DNA of 64,000 nt from NCBI RefSeq assembly GCF_027938815.1, contig NZ_CP115913.1, positions 2,266,001 to 2,330,000 on the forward strand. The letters are read 5' to 3'. The position numbers were made by a program, and so were the translations under genes. Shown one piece after another: positions 18,322-27,140 of this stretch (position 1 is the first letter of the stretch; every line of letters starts with the position of its first letter). The notes below the pieces were generated by a model, which saw nothing but the letters and a program-made list of their open reading frames with translations, made no database searches and was not told where the DNA came from. This DNA comes from Oceanirhabdus sp. W0125-5 (GTDB taxonomy: Bacteria; Bacillota; Clostridia; Clostridiales; Clostridiaceae).

Positions 18322-19674
18322 TTAAAAGATAATATGAGCAACAAGGGCTATTATAGGTAACGATATTAGTGTTCTTTCAATGAATATTATAAATAATTGT
18401 TTGAAATTTATTGGAATCTTAGATCCAAGTATTAAACTACCTACCTCTGAAATATATATCAATTGAGTTACTGATAAAGCAGCTATTATGAAGCGCGTCA
18501 TTTCTGAGCTTATATTTGCAGCAATTATTGATGGTATAAACATATCAGCAAATCCTACAAGTATAGTTTGAGAAGCTGCTGCTGCTTCCGGTATAGAAAG
18601 AAGATTTAGTAGAGGAATAAATGGTAATCCAAGTATTTTAAATACAGGAGTATATTCTGCAATTATTAATGCAATAGTACCCATTGACATAACTACAGGA
18701 AGTATTCCTAACCACATATCAATAACATTTTCTAAACCGCTTTTAAAGAAGTATTTAATACCTTTATAATTTTCTGCTGTTGCCAAAGCTTTGTTAAAAC
18801 CTTGGTTTATAGTAAGGTTATTTTTTGATTCTGATTTTTCATTATGATTATCAATTAAATAAGTATCATCTATTTTACTTAGAGGTGGTATTCTAGGCAC
18901 TATTATAGCAGTAATTACACCACATAATATTACAGTTCCATAATAAGGTATAAATAAGTGGGATAATCCTACTTGAGATATTACTACTAAAGAAAATGTA
19001 ATAGAAACTGCAGAAAAAGTAGTGGAGATTACCGCAGCTTCACGCTTTGAATAGAATCCATCCTCATATTGTTTGCTTGTTAAAAGTACACCGATAGTTC
19101 CATCGCCTAACCATGAAGCTAAGCAATCTATAGATGCTCGCCCAGGTAAAGTAAAGATTGGTCTCATTATCTTTGTCATAAGAGCACCACATAAATCCAT
19201 TAATCCAAAATCTAAAAGTAATGGAAGGAGCATACCTGCTAATAAAAATATACAAAATAAAGTTGGCATTAATCCTGATAATAATAATCCACCAGTATTC
19301 TCAGATATAATTGCAGTAGGACCTACTTCTGTAAATACTAAAATTGAGAATATAGCACCAATAATTCTCATGGATGTCCAAAATGGAGATACATTAAGTA
19401 GTTTGCATAAATATTCATTATTGGATATGAAATTGAGCTTAAATAGCTTATATATAACAGTAAAAATTGCAGATATAGTTATTAAAGCAGTGATTAATGC
19501 AGGGAGTGAACTACTTAAAATATCCTGCAGCATATTAGATATAAGAGCTACTGGAATGGATACCCCGTCTGCTGTTTTAATTGGTGTAGTAAATAGCGCT
19601 ATACCAATTAGAGAGGGAATTATGAATTTTAAAATTGATAAAAAATTATATTTATTGTTCTTTAGTTTATTCAT
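18322..19674 (-). CDS. YjiH-family protein (nucleoside-recognition/Gate domains)
   Basis: A 450-residue polytopic membrane protein. The segments LLPLLLDFGLMDLCGALMTK, ASWLGDGTIGVLLTSKQYE and MWLGILPVVMSMGTIALII match the YjiH branch of the nucleoside-recognition (Gate) domain proteins, related to spore maturation proteins SpmA/SpmB. Its transported substrate is not established. YjiH genes often sit beside YfcC-type carriers, as here. AAAGGATG precedes the ATG. The upstream region has an inverted repeat with similarity to ARG boxes (19714-19750). Confidence 0.78.
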   Translation of the reverse strand: MNKLKNNKYNFLSILKFIIPSLIGIALFTTPIKTADGVSIPVALISNMLQDILSSSLPALITALITISAIFTVIYKLFKLNFISNNEYLCKLLNVSPFWTSMRIIGAIFSILVFTEVGPTAIISENTGGLLLSGLMPTLFCIFLLAGMLLPLLLDFGLMDLCGALMTKIMRPIFTLPGRASIDCLASWLGDGTIGVLLTSKQYEDGFYSKREAAVISTTFSAVSITFSLVVISQVGLSHLFIPYYGTVILCGVITAIIVPRIPPLSKIDDTYLIDNHNEKSESKNNLTINQGFNKALATAENYKGIKYFFKSGLENVIDMWLGILPVVMSMGTIALIIAEYTPVFKILGLPFIPLLNLLSIPEAAAASQTILVGFADMFIPSIIAANISSEMTRFIIAALSVTQLIYISEVGSLILGSKIPINFKQLFIIFIERTLISLPIIALVAHIIF

Positions 19675-19713
19675 TAAGAAATCATCCTTTCGTAAATTTC
19701 AGTTTGTCTTTAA

Positions 19714-19750
19714 AGTGCATAAATAATATTATAATGAATAATTATGCAAA
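19714..19750 (-). promoter_or_regulatory. Inverted repeat, possible ArgR-type operator
   Basis: TGCATAA (19716-19722) is mirrored by TTATGCA (19742-19748). The right half, AATGAATAATTATGCAAA, differs at only one strongly conserved position from the ARG-box pattern WNTGAATWWWWATTCANW. It lies 40-76 bp upstream of the YjiH-type start. Spacing between the two half-boxes is not the usual one, so this is tentative. Confidence 0.35.
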
Positions 19751-19945
19751 AAACAAGGGTGAAAATTTGCATATGAAATTTTTTATACATATTAAATAAA
19801 TTAACAATATTTTAAGAAATAAATGCTAATATAGAAATGTTTTAGAAAACTTTTAGTAATATTTTGTTAATAGTTCTTTAATAAAATAAATAAATGTGTT
19901 ATATTATTAGAGGCAAAAAAAGCCAAAATAGATTTATTTAGAAAA

Positions 19946-19979
19946 AATTCGTCATTTAGTTTTGACGAATTATTTTTTG
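19946..19979 (+). terminator. Leader terminator (possible attenuator) before the 5'-nucleotidase gene
   Basis: AATTCGTCA (19946-19954) pairs with TGACGAATT (19963-19971), then ATTTTTTG. It lies 58 bp upstream of the nucleotidase ATG, with small hairpins on both sides (GGC-A7-GCC at 19912-19924 and TGGCTAAGCCA at 19993-20003). No known riboswitch aptamer was recognised in the 362-bp interval. Confidence 0.6.
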
Positions 19980-20036
19980 TAGTTGTCTATTATGGCTAAG
20001 CCAGTTTAACAGATATATTATTTGGAGGTACAAAAG

Positions 20037-22016
20037 ATGCTAAAGTTAAACAAAAGTAAAATTTCAGCAATACTTATGACGCTTATGTTTTTAGTTACAG
20101 CTACAAGTTTTGTAAGTTGTTCTACTGAGAAAAATTCAGCAGAAGTAAAAAATGAAGTAAAAGATGTAACAAAGAAAGAAGAAGTGAAATCAGAAGACGG
20201 TGTAGTTGAGGTTCAAATCTTAGCAACATCAGATGTTCACGGTAGATTTATGCCTTATGATTATGCAGTTAATGCTTCATACACTAAGGGAAGTTTAACT
20301 CAAGTTTTAACAGCAGTAAATGAATTAAGAGAAAAAAATCCTAATACAATTCTTGTTGATAATGGTGATACAATTCAAGATAACTCATCGGCATTATTCT
20401 TAAATGATGAGATTCACCCAATGATTTTAGCAATGAATAAAATGGGATTTGATGTTTGGTCAATTGGTAACCATGAATTTAACTATGGTGTTCCAGCTCT
20501 GAAAAAGGTTATTGAGCAATTTGAAGGAGAAACACTTGGTGGTAATGTGTACAATCCTGACGGAGAAAGAATAGCTAAACCTTATACAATAATTGAAAGA
20601 GCAGGAGTTAAAGTTGGTATAATAGGAATGGTTACACCTAATATAGTTAACTGGGATGCTGCTAACCTTAAAGGTTACACAGTAACAAATCCTATTGAAG
20701 AAACTAGAAAAGTAATTGATGAAATAAAAGATAAAGTTGACGTATTAATAGCAGTAAACCACATGGGAGAAGAGAGTCAATATGGAATTGAAGGTTCAGG
20801 AGCTATTGACATAGCTAAGAATTTCCCAGAATTAACAGCTATCGTAACAGGACATGCACATAGCAAAATTGTTGGTGATTACTATTATGATGGGAAAGTT
20901 TATTCATCTGATGAAGCAACTGATGAAGTTAAGAGAAATGGTGTTCTAATGATAGAGCCTTACAAATATGCTAATGCTTTAGGACAAATTACAATTAAGT
21001 TCACAAAAGAAGATGGAAAATACATAATTAAAGATAAAGCAACAGATGTTAATTCAGCGTTATACTACATGTATGATAGTAAAGATAAAGAAGTAGATTA
21101 TGATTCGGATAAAGAATTAGAAAAAGCTCTTGACTCATACAACCAAAGAGCAATTGATGATGCAAACATGTTAATTGGTGAATTAAAAGAAGGAAATCTT
21201 GTAGCTGAGAATGAAATCAAAGATATTCCAAGAGCTCAATTAGAGCCTACTTCAGCTATTCAATTAGTTAATGATGTTCAAATGTTCTTTGGTAAGCAGA
21301 TTGCTGGAAAAGACATTGATGTTTCAGCTGCAGCATTATTCAGAGCAGATCAAAATGTAATGGCAGGACCAATCAAGAAGAGTGATCTTGCATTAATTTA
21401 CAAGTACGATAATACTCTATATGTATTAGAGATGACAGGTAAACAGTTAAAGCAGTACATGGAGTGGTCAGCTCAATATTATAACACATACAAAGAAGGA
21501 GATTTAACAATCTCATTTGATCAGAATGTAAGATTCTACAACTACGATATGTTTGATGGTGTAACATATAATGTTGATGTAACAAAAGAAGCTGGTAACA
21601 GAATAGTTAACTTAAAGAAAAATGGTGAAGAAGTAAAAGATGAGGATGTTCTTTTAGTTGCAGTAAACAACTACAGAGCTAACTCTCATTTATTAAAGCA
21701 TGGTGTAGTATTCCAAGAAGGAGATGAGCTTCCAAAGAAAGTTGGAGGATCAGACGACTTAAAGTATGGTCTTGGAGATGGAAGAATCAGAGATCTTATA
21801 GGAAAATACATTGTTGAAGAAAAGAATGGAGTAATAACTCCAGAAGTTGAAATGAACTGGTCAATTATCGGAAACAACTGGGATGAGGAAATGAGAGCTA
21901 AAGCTGTTGAGTTAATCAACGAAGGCAAGATTGTAATTCCTAGATCAGAAGATGGAAGAACTCCTAATGTTGCTCCTGTAACAGTTGATCATGTTAAAGA
22001 ATTATTAGAAAAATAA
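20037..22016 (+). CDS. Lipoprotein 5'-nucleotidase / 2',3'-cyclic phosphodiesterase
   Basis: A 659-residue surface lipoprotein. The ATG at 20037 follows TTTGGAGG at correct spacing. Signal peptide with lipobox (TSFVSC). The metallophosphatase domain (about 55-320) has all metal motifs: ATSDVHGRF, VDNGDTIQDN, IGNHEFNYG, NHMGEE and TGHAHSKI. The 5'-nucleotidase C-terminal domain (about 385-600) has RADQNVMAGPIKKSDLALIY and VNNYRANSH. It hydrolyses nucleotides outside the cell so that nucleosides and phosphate can be taken up. A terminator-like hairpin in its leader suggests attenuation control. Confidence 0.92.
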   Translation: MLKLNKSKISAILMTLMFLVTATSFVSCSTEKNSAEVKNEVKDVTKKEEVKSEDGVVEVQILATSDVHGRFMPYDYAVNASYTKGSLTQVLTAVNELREKNPNTILVDNGDTIQDNSSALFLNDEIHPMILAMNKMGFDVWSIGNHEFNYGVPALKKVIEQFEGETLGGNVYNPDGERIAKPYTIIERAGVKVGIIGMVTPNIVNWDAANLKGYTVTNPIEETRKVIDEIKDKVDVLIAVNHMGEESQYGIEGSGAIDIAKNFPELTAIVTGHAHSKIVGDYYYDGKVYSSDEATDEVKRNGVLMIEPYKYANALGQITIKFTKEDGKYIIKDKATDVNSALYYMYDSKDKEVDYDSDKELEKALDSYNQRAIDDANMLIGELKEGNLVAENEIKDIPRAQLEPTSAIQLVNDVQMFFGKQIAGKDIDVSAAALFRADQNVMAGPIKKSDLALIYKYDNTLYVLEMTGKQLKQYMEWSAQYYNTYKEGDLTISFDQNVRFYNYDMFDGVTYNVDVTKEAGNRIVNLKKNGEEVKDEDVLLVAVNNYRANSHLLKHGVVFQEGDELPKKVGGSDDLKYGLGDGRIRDLIGKYIVEEKNGVITPEVEMNWSIIGNNWDEEMRAKAVELINEGKIVIPRSEDGRTPNVAPVTVDHVKELLEK

Positions 22017-22047
22017 ATAATATAGGTTATAGTAATTAACTTTTTAA

Positions 22048-22073
22048 TGAGGCTGTTCAGTTGAACAGCCTCA
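22048..22073. terminator. Palindrome after the 5'-nucleotidase gene
   Basis: TGAGGCTGTTCA (22048-22059) and TGAACAGCCTCA (22062-22073): a perfect 12-bp inverted repeat without a clear T run. It may end transcription or stabilise the mRNA 3' end. Confidence 0.55.
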
Positions 22074-22105
22074 TACTAATTAAACATTAAATAGGTGATA
22101 TTTGT

Positions 22106-23257
22106 ATGAAGAAGAAAAAAATACTTGAGGTATGTTTGGTTATAATTATTTTAATTTTAGGGTTGAGTTTCTTCACATCATTAAATAGTAAACTGCCAGA
22201 AGTTGATAATAAGAGTATGGAAGATACGTATAATTTGGCTAAGGCAAAAGTCTTAAAAATTCATTATGATGATTTAGATGTGAAAGAGAAACCAGATGGT
22301 TATGAGAAGTATCTAAGAAAGCAAGAGATGGATATTGAGATATTAGATGGAATTCATAAAGGGGAAAAGTTTAAAATTAGAAATACTATTCAAATAATAG
22401 AAGTATATTATATTGTTGTTAAAGAAGGAGAAAAGATTATCGTAAATATGACTGAAGATCAGTATGGGGAAGTTACAAGCATTCATATATATGAAAGAGC
22501 TAGAGAAAACTATGCGTACTTATTAATTGGCTTATTCGTGATTTCAATACTTCTTGTAGGTAGACTTAAAGGGATAAATGCCATAGTTTCACTTGTGATA
22601 ACTGGAATAGTAATTATCAAAGGATTGCTTCCTTCCATATTAAAAGGGTATAATCCTGTGATAATGACATTAATTAGTTGTGGAATAATCATTTCATGTT
22701 CTTTGATATTATTAATCGGAATAAATAGAAAATCTATTACAGCAGCACTTTCAACACTAGGGGGAGTTACAATAGCAGGCGTTATTGCTATGATTGTTGG
22801 AAAATCAGCATATGTAACTGGACTAGCTGGTGAACACGCTCAAACTATTGCTTTCACTTATAAGGATCTTAATTTAGATTTCAGAGGTATACTATTTTCT
22901 GGAATAATAATAGGTGCATTAGGGGCTGTAATGGATGTATGTATATCGATCACCTCATCCCTTTATGAAATGATGGATATAAAGAGTGATATAACTCCAA
23001 AACAATTGATGAAGTCTGGGATGAATATAGGAAAAGATATTATTGGAACTATGTCAAACACACTAATTTTAGCTTATGTAGGGGGAGCAATACAATTAAT
23101 ACTATTATTGATGGTACTTAACACAAGTTACACTCAAATTATTAATCTTGATATGATGATGTCTGAAATAGTTACAGCTCTAGCTGGAAGTATAGGGTTA
23201 GTGTGGTCAGTTCCATTAACAATTTTATTAGTTATATTATTTAGAGAAAAGAAGTAA
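22106..23257 (+). CDS. YibE/F-family membrane protein
   Basis: A 383-residue protein. An N-terminal membrane helix (about 7-25) is followed by an outside domain (about 30-130) and then about seven helices. LKGINAIVSLVITGIVII, the FSGIIIGALGAVMDVCISIT segment and the C-terminal GSIGLVWSVPLTILL match the YibE/F family (found in Lactobacillus and Clostridium), whose function is unknown. A GGTGAT site precedes the ATG. It stands between the nucleotidase and an unrecognised small anchored protein with short gaps, but terminator-like structures separate it from the nucleotidase. Confidence 0.85.
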   Translation: MKKKKILEVCLVIIILILGLSFFTSLNSKLPEVDNKSMEDTYNLAKAKVLKIHYDDLDVKEKPDGYEKYLRKQEMDIEILDGIHKGEKFKIRNTIQIIEVYYIVVKEGEKIIVNMTEDQYGEVTSIHIYERARENYAYLLIGLFVISILLVGRLKGINAIVSLVITGIVIIKGLLPSILKGYNPVIMTLISCGIIISCSLILLIGINRKSITAALSTLGGVTIAGVIAMIVGKSAYVTGLAGEHAQTIAFTYKDLNLDFRGILFSGIIIGALGAVMDVCISITSSLYEMMDIKSDITPKQLMKSGMNIGKDIIGTMSNTLILAYVGGAIQLILLLMVLNTSYTQIINLDMMMSEIVTALAGSIGLVWSVPLTILLVILFREKK

Positions 23258-23368
23258 GACATGCTTAAGGGGTTTAACATATATTAAATATATTGTATAA
23301 TTAGTAATATTAACGATAATATATACATAATAGGTTAATTATGTAATGTGTTTAGGGGGATAAATATT

Positions 23369-23866
23369 GTGAAAAAGAAATTGAAATTTGTATTGATAGG
23401 TGTGTTAATTTTAAGTGCCATAAATTTAGCATTAGTTTTACGAAGAGATTTCCTGCTTAATGATCATAATAGGATATATAATAAAAATAAGGTGATTGCT
23501 GAACACACCAATGATTGCAGTATTAATGGGGAAGTAGAAAAAGAAACAATTGATAATACATTAAATATAAAGATAAATCTTAAAGGTGCTTATAGAATTG
23601 GGAAATACGATGCTTTAGAAGATGAGACTTTGACAGTAATATGTGATACTAAATCCAGTGAGGGAAAATTTAAAGTAGTTTTAATTACTCCAGATAATAA
23701 GGTTATTACTTTACTTGAACATGAAAATGATCAAGTAGACTGTTTAGTAAGTGAGATAAAAATCCTAAAGGGAGAAAATAGAATTAAACTTATAGGGAAA
23801 GACAATGCATATATTGATCTTAGCATAGATATAAGCAACAGGGAATTTTGGAAAAATAATTATTAA
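23369..23866 (+). CDS. Unrecognised membrane-anchored protein
   Basis: 165 residues from a GTG at 23369, chosen because AGGGGG lies 9 bases upstream. One N-terminal membrane helix or signal anchor (LKFVLIGVLILSAINLALVL, about 4-23) is followed by an extracytoplasmic domain of about 135 residues predicted to be beta-rich (short alternating strands such as TLTVICDTKSSEGKFKVVLI and KGENRIKLIGKDNAYIDLSI). No Cys for lipid attachment. No family recognised. A terminator follows. Confidence 0.6.
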   Translation: MKKKLKFVLIGVLILSAINLALVLRRDFLLNDHNRIYNKNKVIAEHTNDCSINGEVEKETIDNTLNIKINLKGAYRIGKYDALEDETLTVICDTKSSEGKFKVVLITPDNKVITLLEHENDQVDCLVSEIKILKGENRIKLIGKDNAYIDLSIDISNREFWKNNY

Positions 23867-23874
23867 ATTATAGA

Positions 23875-23908
23875 AAACATTTCATAAGTTAATTATGAGA
23901 TGTTTTTT
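23875..23908 (+). terminator. Terminator
   Basis: 13-bp stem AAACATTTCATAA/TTATGAGATGTTT (one G-T pair), then six T. Confidence 0.82.
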
Positions 23909-24049
23909 ATTATATTAATAAATAAAAAGTACAAGAAGGTAGGTTGAAAGAAATAGGGGCTACTGGTATAATGAAGCACGGTGATAATAACCTACAGATT
24001 ATATATAGAATATATTATTCTTATATAAATATAGGAAAGGTGAGATCAT

Positions 24050-24529
24050 ATGTTTAATTTATTTAAAAAGAATAAAACACTTAATGTAAAAGCTCCTATG
24101 AAAGGAGAATACATTAATATTAATGAAACTCCTGACCATGTTTTCTCAAATAAAATGTTAGGTGATGGTATTGCAATTAAGCCAAAAGAAGAGGTGGTTC
24201 ACTCGCCAGTTGAAGGAACGATTGAAATGATTTTTCATACAAATCATGCTGTGGGTTTGAAAACTAAAGAGGGAATAGAGATACTAATTCATATAGGTAT
24301 TGATACAGTTGAACTTGGAGGAGAAGGCTTTCATAGAATAACAAAAGAAGGGGATATTGTTAAAGTTGGAGATCCTTTAATTAAATTTGATAGAAGGCTA
24401 ATAAAAGAAAAAGGTAAATCTGATGTTGTTGTTATGGTTGTAACCAAAGGAATGGAAATAAAGAAACTTAAAACTAACTTAGGAACTAAAAAGATAGGTG
24501 AAGATGTAATAGAAATTATTTATGAGTAA
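24050..24529 (+). CDS. PTS glucose-type EIIA protein
   Basis: A 159-residue stand-alone EIIA of the glucose superfamily, about the length of Crr/EIIA-Glc. It has the two active-site histidines: His66 (HTNHAVGLKT) and phospho-acceptor His81 (EILIHIGIDTVELGGEGF). It receives phosphate from HPr and passes it to the EIIB domain of a sugar permease. No EIIB/EIIC gene is nearby, so it probably serves permeases encoded elsewhere. An AGGTGAGATCAT site precedes the ATG and a terminator follows, so it is monocistronic. Confidence 0.93.
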   Translation: MFNLFKKNKTLNVKAPMKGEYININETPDHVFSNKMLGDGIAIKPKEEVVHSPVEGTIEMIFHTNHAVGLKTKEGIEILIHIGIDTVELGGEGFHRITKEGDIVKVGDPLIKFDRRLIKEKGKSDVVVMVVTKGMEIKKLKTNLGTKKIGEDVIEIIYE

Positions 24530-24540
24530 AAAAGCATATG

Positions 24541-24575
24541 CCCATGAGAGAAGAATCTCGTGGGTTATTGTTTTT
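24541..24575 (+). terminator. Terminator of the EIIA gene
   Basis: CCCATGAGA/TCTCGTGGG stem (one G-T pair), then TTATTGTTTTTT. Confidence 0.8.
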
Positions 24576-24653
24576 TATTTAAAAAAAACAATATTTAGTA
24601 TATAATGGAATAAAGTTTAGAAGAATTATATTACATTGTTGGAGGAGATAATT

Positions 24654-25436
24654 ATGAAAGGGGAACCAATTATTTCAATAAAAGACTTGGTTAAGAATTA
24701 TGGAAATAATAATGTTTTAAAAGGGATTAATCTTGAAGTGCATAGAGGGGAGATCATAGGATATATAGGTCCTAATGGAGCTGGTAAAAGTACAACAGTA
24801 AAAATTATGTTAGGGCTTGTTAAAGAATTTGATGGAGAAGTAAAGATATTTGGCCAGGATATTAAAAATGGATCTGTTGAGTATAAGAAAAAAATTGGGT
24901 ACGTTCCAGAAGTACCAGATATATATGATAACTTGACTGCAAAAGAATATAGTGAATTTATTGGTGTTGTATATGGAATGGACAAGAAAGAAGTTGAAGA
25001 AAAGACATTGAAGTTAATGGGTGTATTCGGTATAGATGATGCTTATAATTCAAGGATAGAATCATACTCAAAGGGAATGAAACAGAAATTTCTCATAGCC
25101 TGCAGTATGATACATGACCCTGATATTCTATTTCTAGATGAGCCTATAAGTGGATTAGATGCAAATAGTGTTATGGTTTTTAAAGAGGTATTAACAAAAC
25201 TTGCATCTATGGGGAAAACTGTATTTTATTCTTCTCATATTATGGATGTTGTTGAGAAAATAAGTAATAGAATCGTTCTTTTAAATGATGGAAAAGTAGC
25301 TGCTGATGGGACTTTTGAAGAGTTAAAGAAAGCTAATCATGAGGAATCTCTTGAAAACATATTTACTGATATTACTGGTGTGAATGATCACAGTAGTAAG
25401 GCTGAAGAGTTTGTTACTGCAGTAAAGGGGGAGTAA
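24654..25436 (+). CDS. ABC transporter ATP-binding protein
   Basis: 260 residues from the ATG at 24654, which follows TTGGAGGAG. Walker A GPNGAGKS (about 42-49), signature SYSKGMKQK in place of LSGGQ (the form common in drug- and antibiotic-export ATPases), Walker B DILFLDEP and an H-loop (YSSHIMD). It powers the permease encoded 3 bp downstream. Substrate not evident; the YthP/EcsA-like character of the ATPase suggests export. Confidence 0.92.
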   Translation: MKGEPIISIKDLVKNYGNNNVLKGINLEVHRGEIIGYIGPNGAGKSTTVKIMLGLVKEFDGEVKIFGQDIKNGSVEYKKKIGYVPEVPDIYDNLTAKEYSEFIGVVYGMDKKEVEEKTLKLMGVFGIDDAYNSRIESYSKGMKQKFLIACSMIHDPDILFLDEPISGLDANSVMVFKEVLTKLASMGKTVFYSSHIMDVVEKISNRIVLLNDGKVAADGTFEELKKANHEESLENIFTDITGVNDHSSKAEEFVTAVKGE

Positions 25437-25439
25437 TTC

Positions 25440-27140
25440 ATGAAGAATTTTATGAGTTTAAGGATACTAGATAAATTCAAGTGGATATTTATCAAAATGG
25501 GTGTTAATTATGAGGTTATGAGGAAGATACTTCAAATAAAATTAACGCTTGATACTAGAAGACAAACTGTACAGAGTAGTATGCAAAATAAAAAAAATGA
25601 AAATAAAGAGAGGAATTATTTCGCCGCGTCACTTGTGGGTTATTTGATAACAGGAATCTTTATAGCGCTAGTTATGGTTTCTCCACTTCCGTTGATGTAT
25701 AGATATAGTGTTTGTCTTGGTATAACAATTTTTATGATAGCAATGAGTATGATATCAGATTTTTCAACGGTATTATTGGATCTCAAGGAAAAGCAGCTTC
25801 TTGGAAGTAAACCTATAAATGACAAGACAGTAAATGCAGCTAGATTTATTCATATATTTATTTATTTGTCAATGATAACAGTAGTTTTTGCAGGTCCAAT
25901 GACTATTGTGAGCTTCTTTAAAGATGGAGTTGTAGTGGGCTTAATATTTATTTTAGATCTAATAATTGCAGATATAGCAATTATATTGTTTACTGGGCTA
26001 TTTTATTTTGTATTTCTTAGATTCTTTAGTGGAGAGAAGTTAAAGGATATAATTAATTATGTTCAGATAGTTATGAGTATCACCGTTGTTATAGGCTATC
26101 AGTTTTTAGGAAGAGTTTTTGAATTTGTGGATACAGAGGTTTTATTTAGTTTCAAATGGTGGCAGTTCTTCTTGCCTAGTATAGTCTTTTCAGCTCCAAT
26201 AAATATAGTATCTGGAGGAGAGGTTAACTCAATAAGTATATTTTTCTCTATATGGACATTGATTTTGCCAATAATCGCAGTTGTTATATACTCTAAGATA
26301 CTTGTACCTCATTTTGAAAATAGTTTATATAAAATGACTACAATTGAAAATAAAAAAGAGAAAAAAATAAAAACAAGTAAGAAAAACAGTAGTGGATTGG
26401 TAGCAAGAATTTTCTGCAGAGACTCTCAAGAAAGAGCAGTTTTTGAGTTTACGACAAACATGTTTAGGAGGGATAGGAAATTTAAACAATCAATCTATCC
26501 TTCAATGGCAATGGCGTTTATTTTTCCATTCATATTCATGTTAAATAGCTTGAGAGGTGTTGGAATACAAGCGTTTCTAGCTAATTTCTATGAAAATTCA
26601 AGACATCTTATGGGGTATGTTGGAATAATGATGATGACTCCAATGGTGGTTATGTTATCCTATAGCGAAAAATATAAGGGTGCATGGATATATGATGTAT
26701 TGCCTATTCAAAATAAGAATATTGTTAAAAAAGGAGCATTTAAAAGCTTTATAGTAAAATTCTTCTACACAATATTTTTAGCATATACAGTGGTTTTTAC
26801 TGCAATAGGGGGAGTAAAGGTTCTTCCAGATATGTTTGGAATGTTCATGGCTCTAAATGCAATCAGTTTATTCTGTTACAGAAAATTATTTGAAGATATG
26901 CCTTTCTCAAATGGATATACCACTAATAATGCAAAGAGTTTCGGAAATACTTTAACAAAAATGTTATTAGTAGGAGTAATAATGGGAGTGCATTATTTGT
27001 CTAAGAAAATTCCTTATGGGAACGGAATATTTATTATTGCTATTGGTGTATTAACTGTTGTTTACTGGTTTATGGTTTTTGGGACAAGAGAAAACAAGAG
27101 AGAAGAAGATAATAATGGACAATGGAGGATGGAGAATTGA
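25440..27140 (+). CDS. ABC transporter permease, large multi-pass
   Basis: A 566-residue membrane protein with about ten hydrophobic helices in two blocks and a charged middle loop (about 300-325, KKEKKIKTSKKNSS). The start lies 4 bp after the ATPase stop, with AAAGGGGGAG in front. No named family was firmly recognised; the size and layout match fused permeases of Firmicute efflux ABC systems. The last residues (NNGQWRMEN) are encoded by a GAATGGA-type repeat that appears elsewhere directly after stop codons (27108-27140), so the C-terminus may have been extended by the repeat. Confidence 0.75.
   Translation: MKNFMSLRILDKFKWIFIKMGVNYEVMRKILQIKLTLDTRRQTVQSSMQNKKNENKERNYFAASLVGYLITGIFIALVMVSPLPLMYRYSVCLGITIFMIAMSMISDFSTVLLDLKEKQLLGSKPINDKTVNAARFIHIFIYLSMITVVFAGPMTIVSFFKDGVVVGLIFILDLIIADIAIILFTGLFYFVFLRFFSGEKLKDIINYVQIVMSITVVIGYQFLGRVFEFVDTEVLFSFKWWQFFLPSIVFSAPINIVSGGEVNSISIFFSIWTLILPIIAVVIYSKILVPHFENSLYKMTTIENKKEKKIKTSKKNSSGLVARIFCRDSQERAVFEFTTNMFRRDRKFKQSIYPSMAMAFIFPFIFMLNSLRGVGIQAFLANFYENSRHLMGYVGIMMMTPMVVMLSYSEKYKGAWIYDVLPIQNKNIVKKGAFKSFIVKFFYTIFLAYTVVFTAIGGVKVLPDMFGMFMALNAISLFCYRKLFEDMPFSNGYTTNNAKSFGNTLTKMLLVGVIMGVHYLSKKIPYGNGIFIIAIGVLTVVYWFMVFGTRENKREEDNNGQWRMEN
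27108..27140 (+). repeat. Fragment of the 3'-end repeat tract inside the permease C-terminus
   Basis: ATAATGGACAATGGAGGATGG followed by GAGAATTGAG resembles the first part of the dispersed repeat at 15675, 28089 (minus) and 54856, but lacks the downstream hairpin part. Here it codes for the last permease residues and carries the ribosome binding site of the next gene. Confidence 0.45.

Noticed and set aside
19073..19726. 217-residue open frame opposite the YjiH-type gene
   Set aside because: The minus-strand frame has clear family motifs and a start site; the plus-strand frame has neither.
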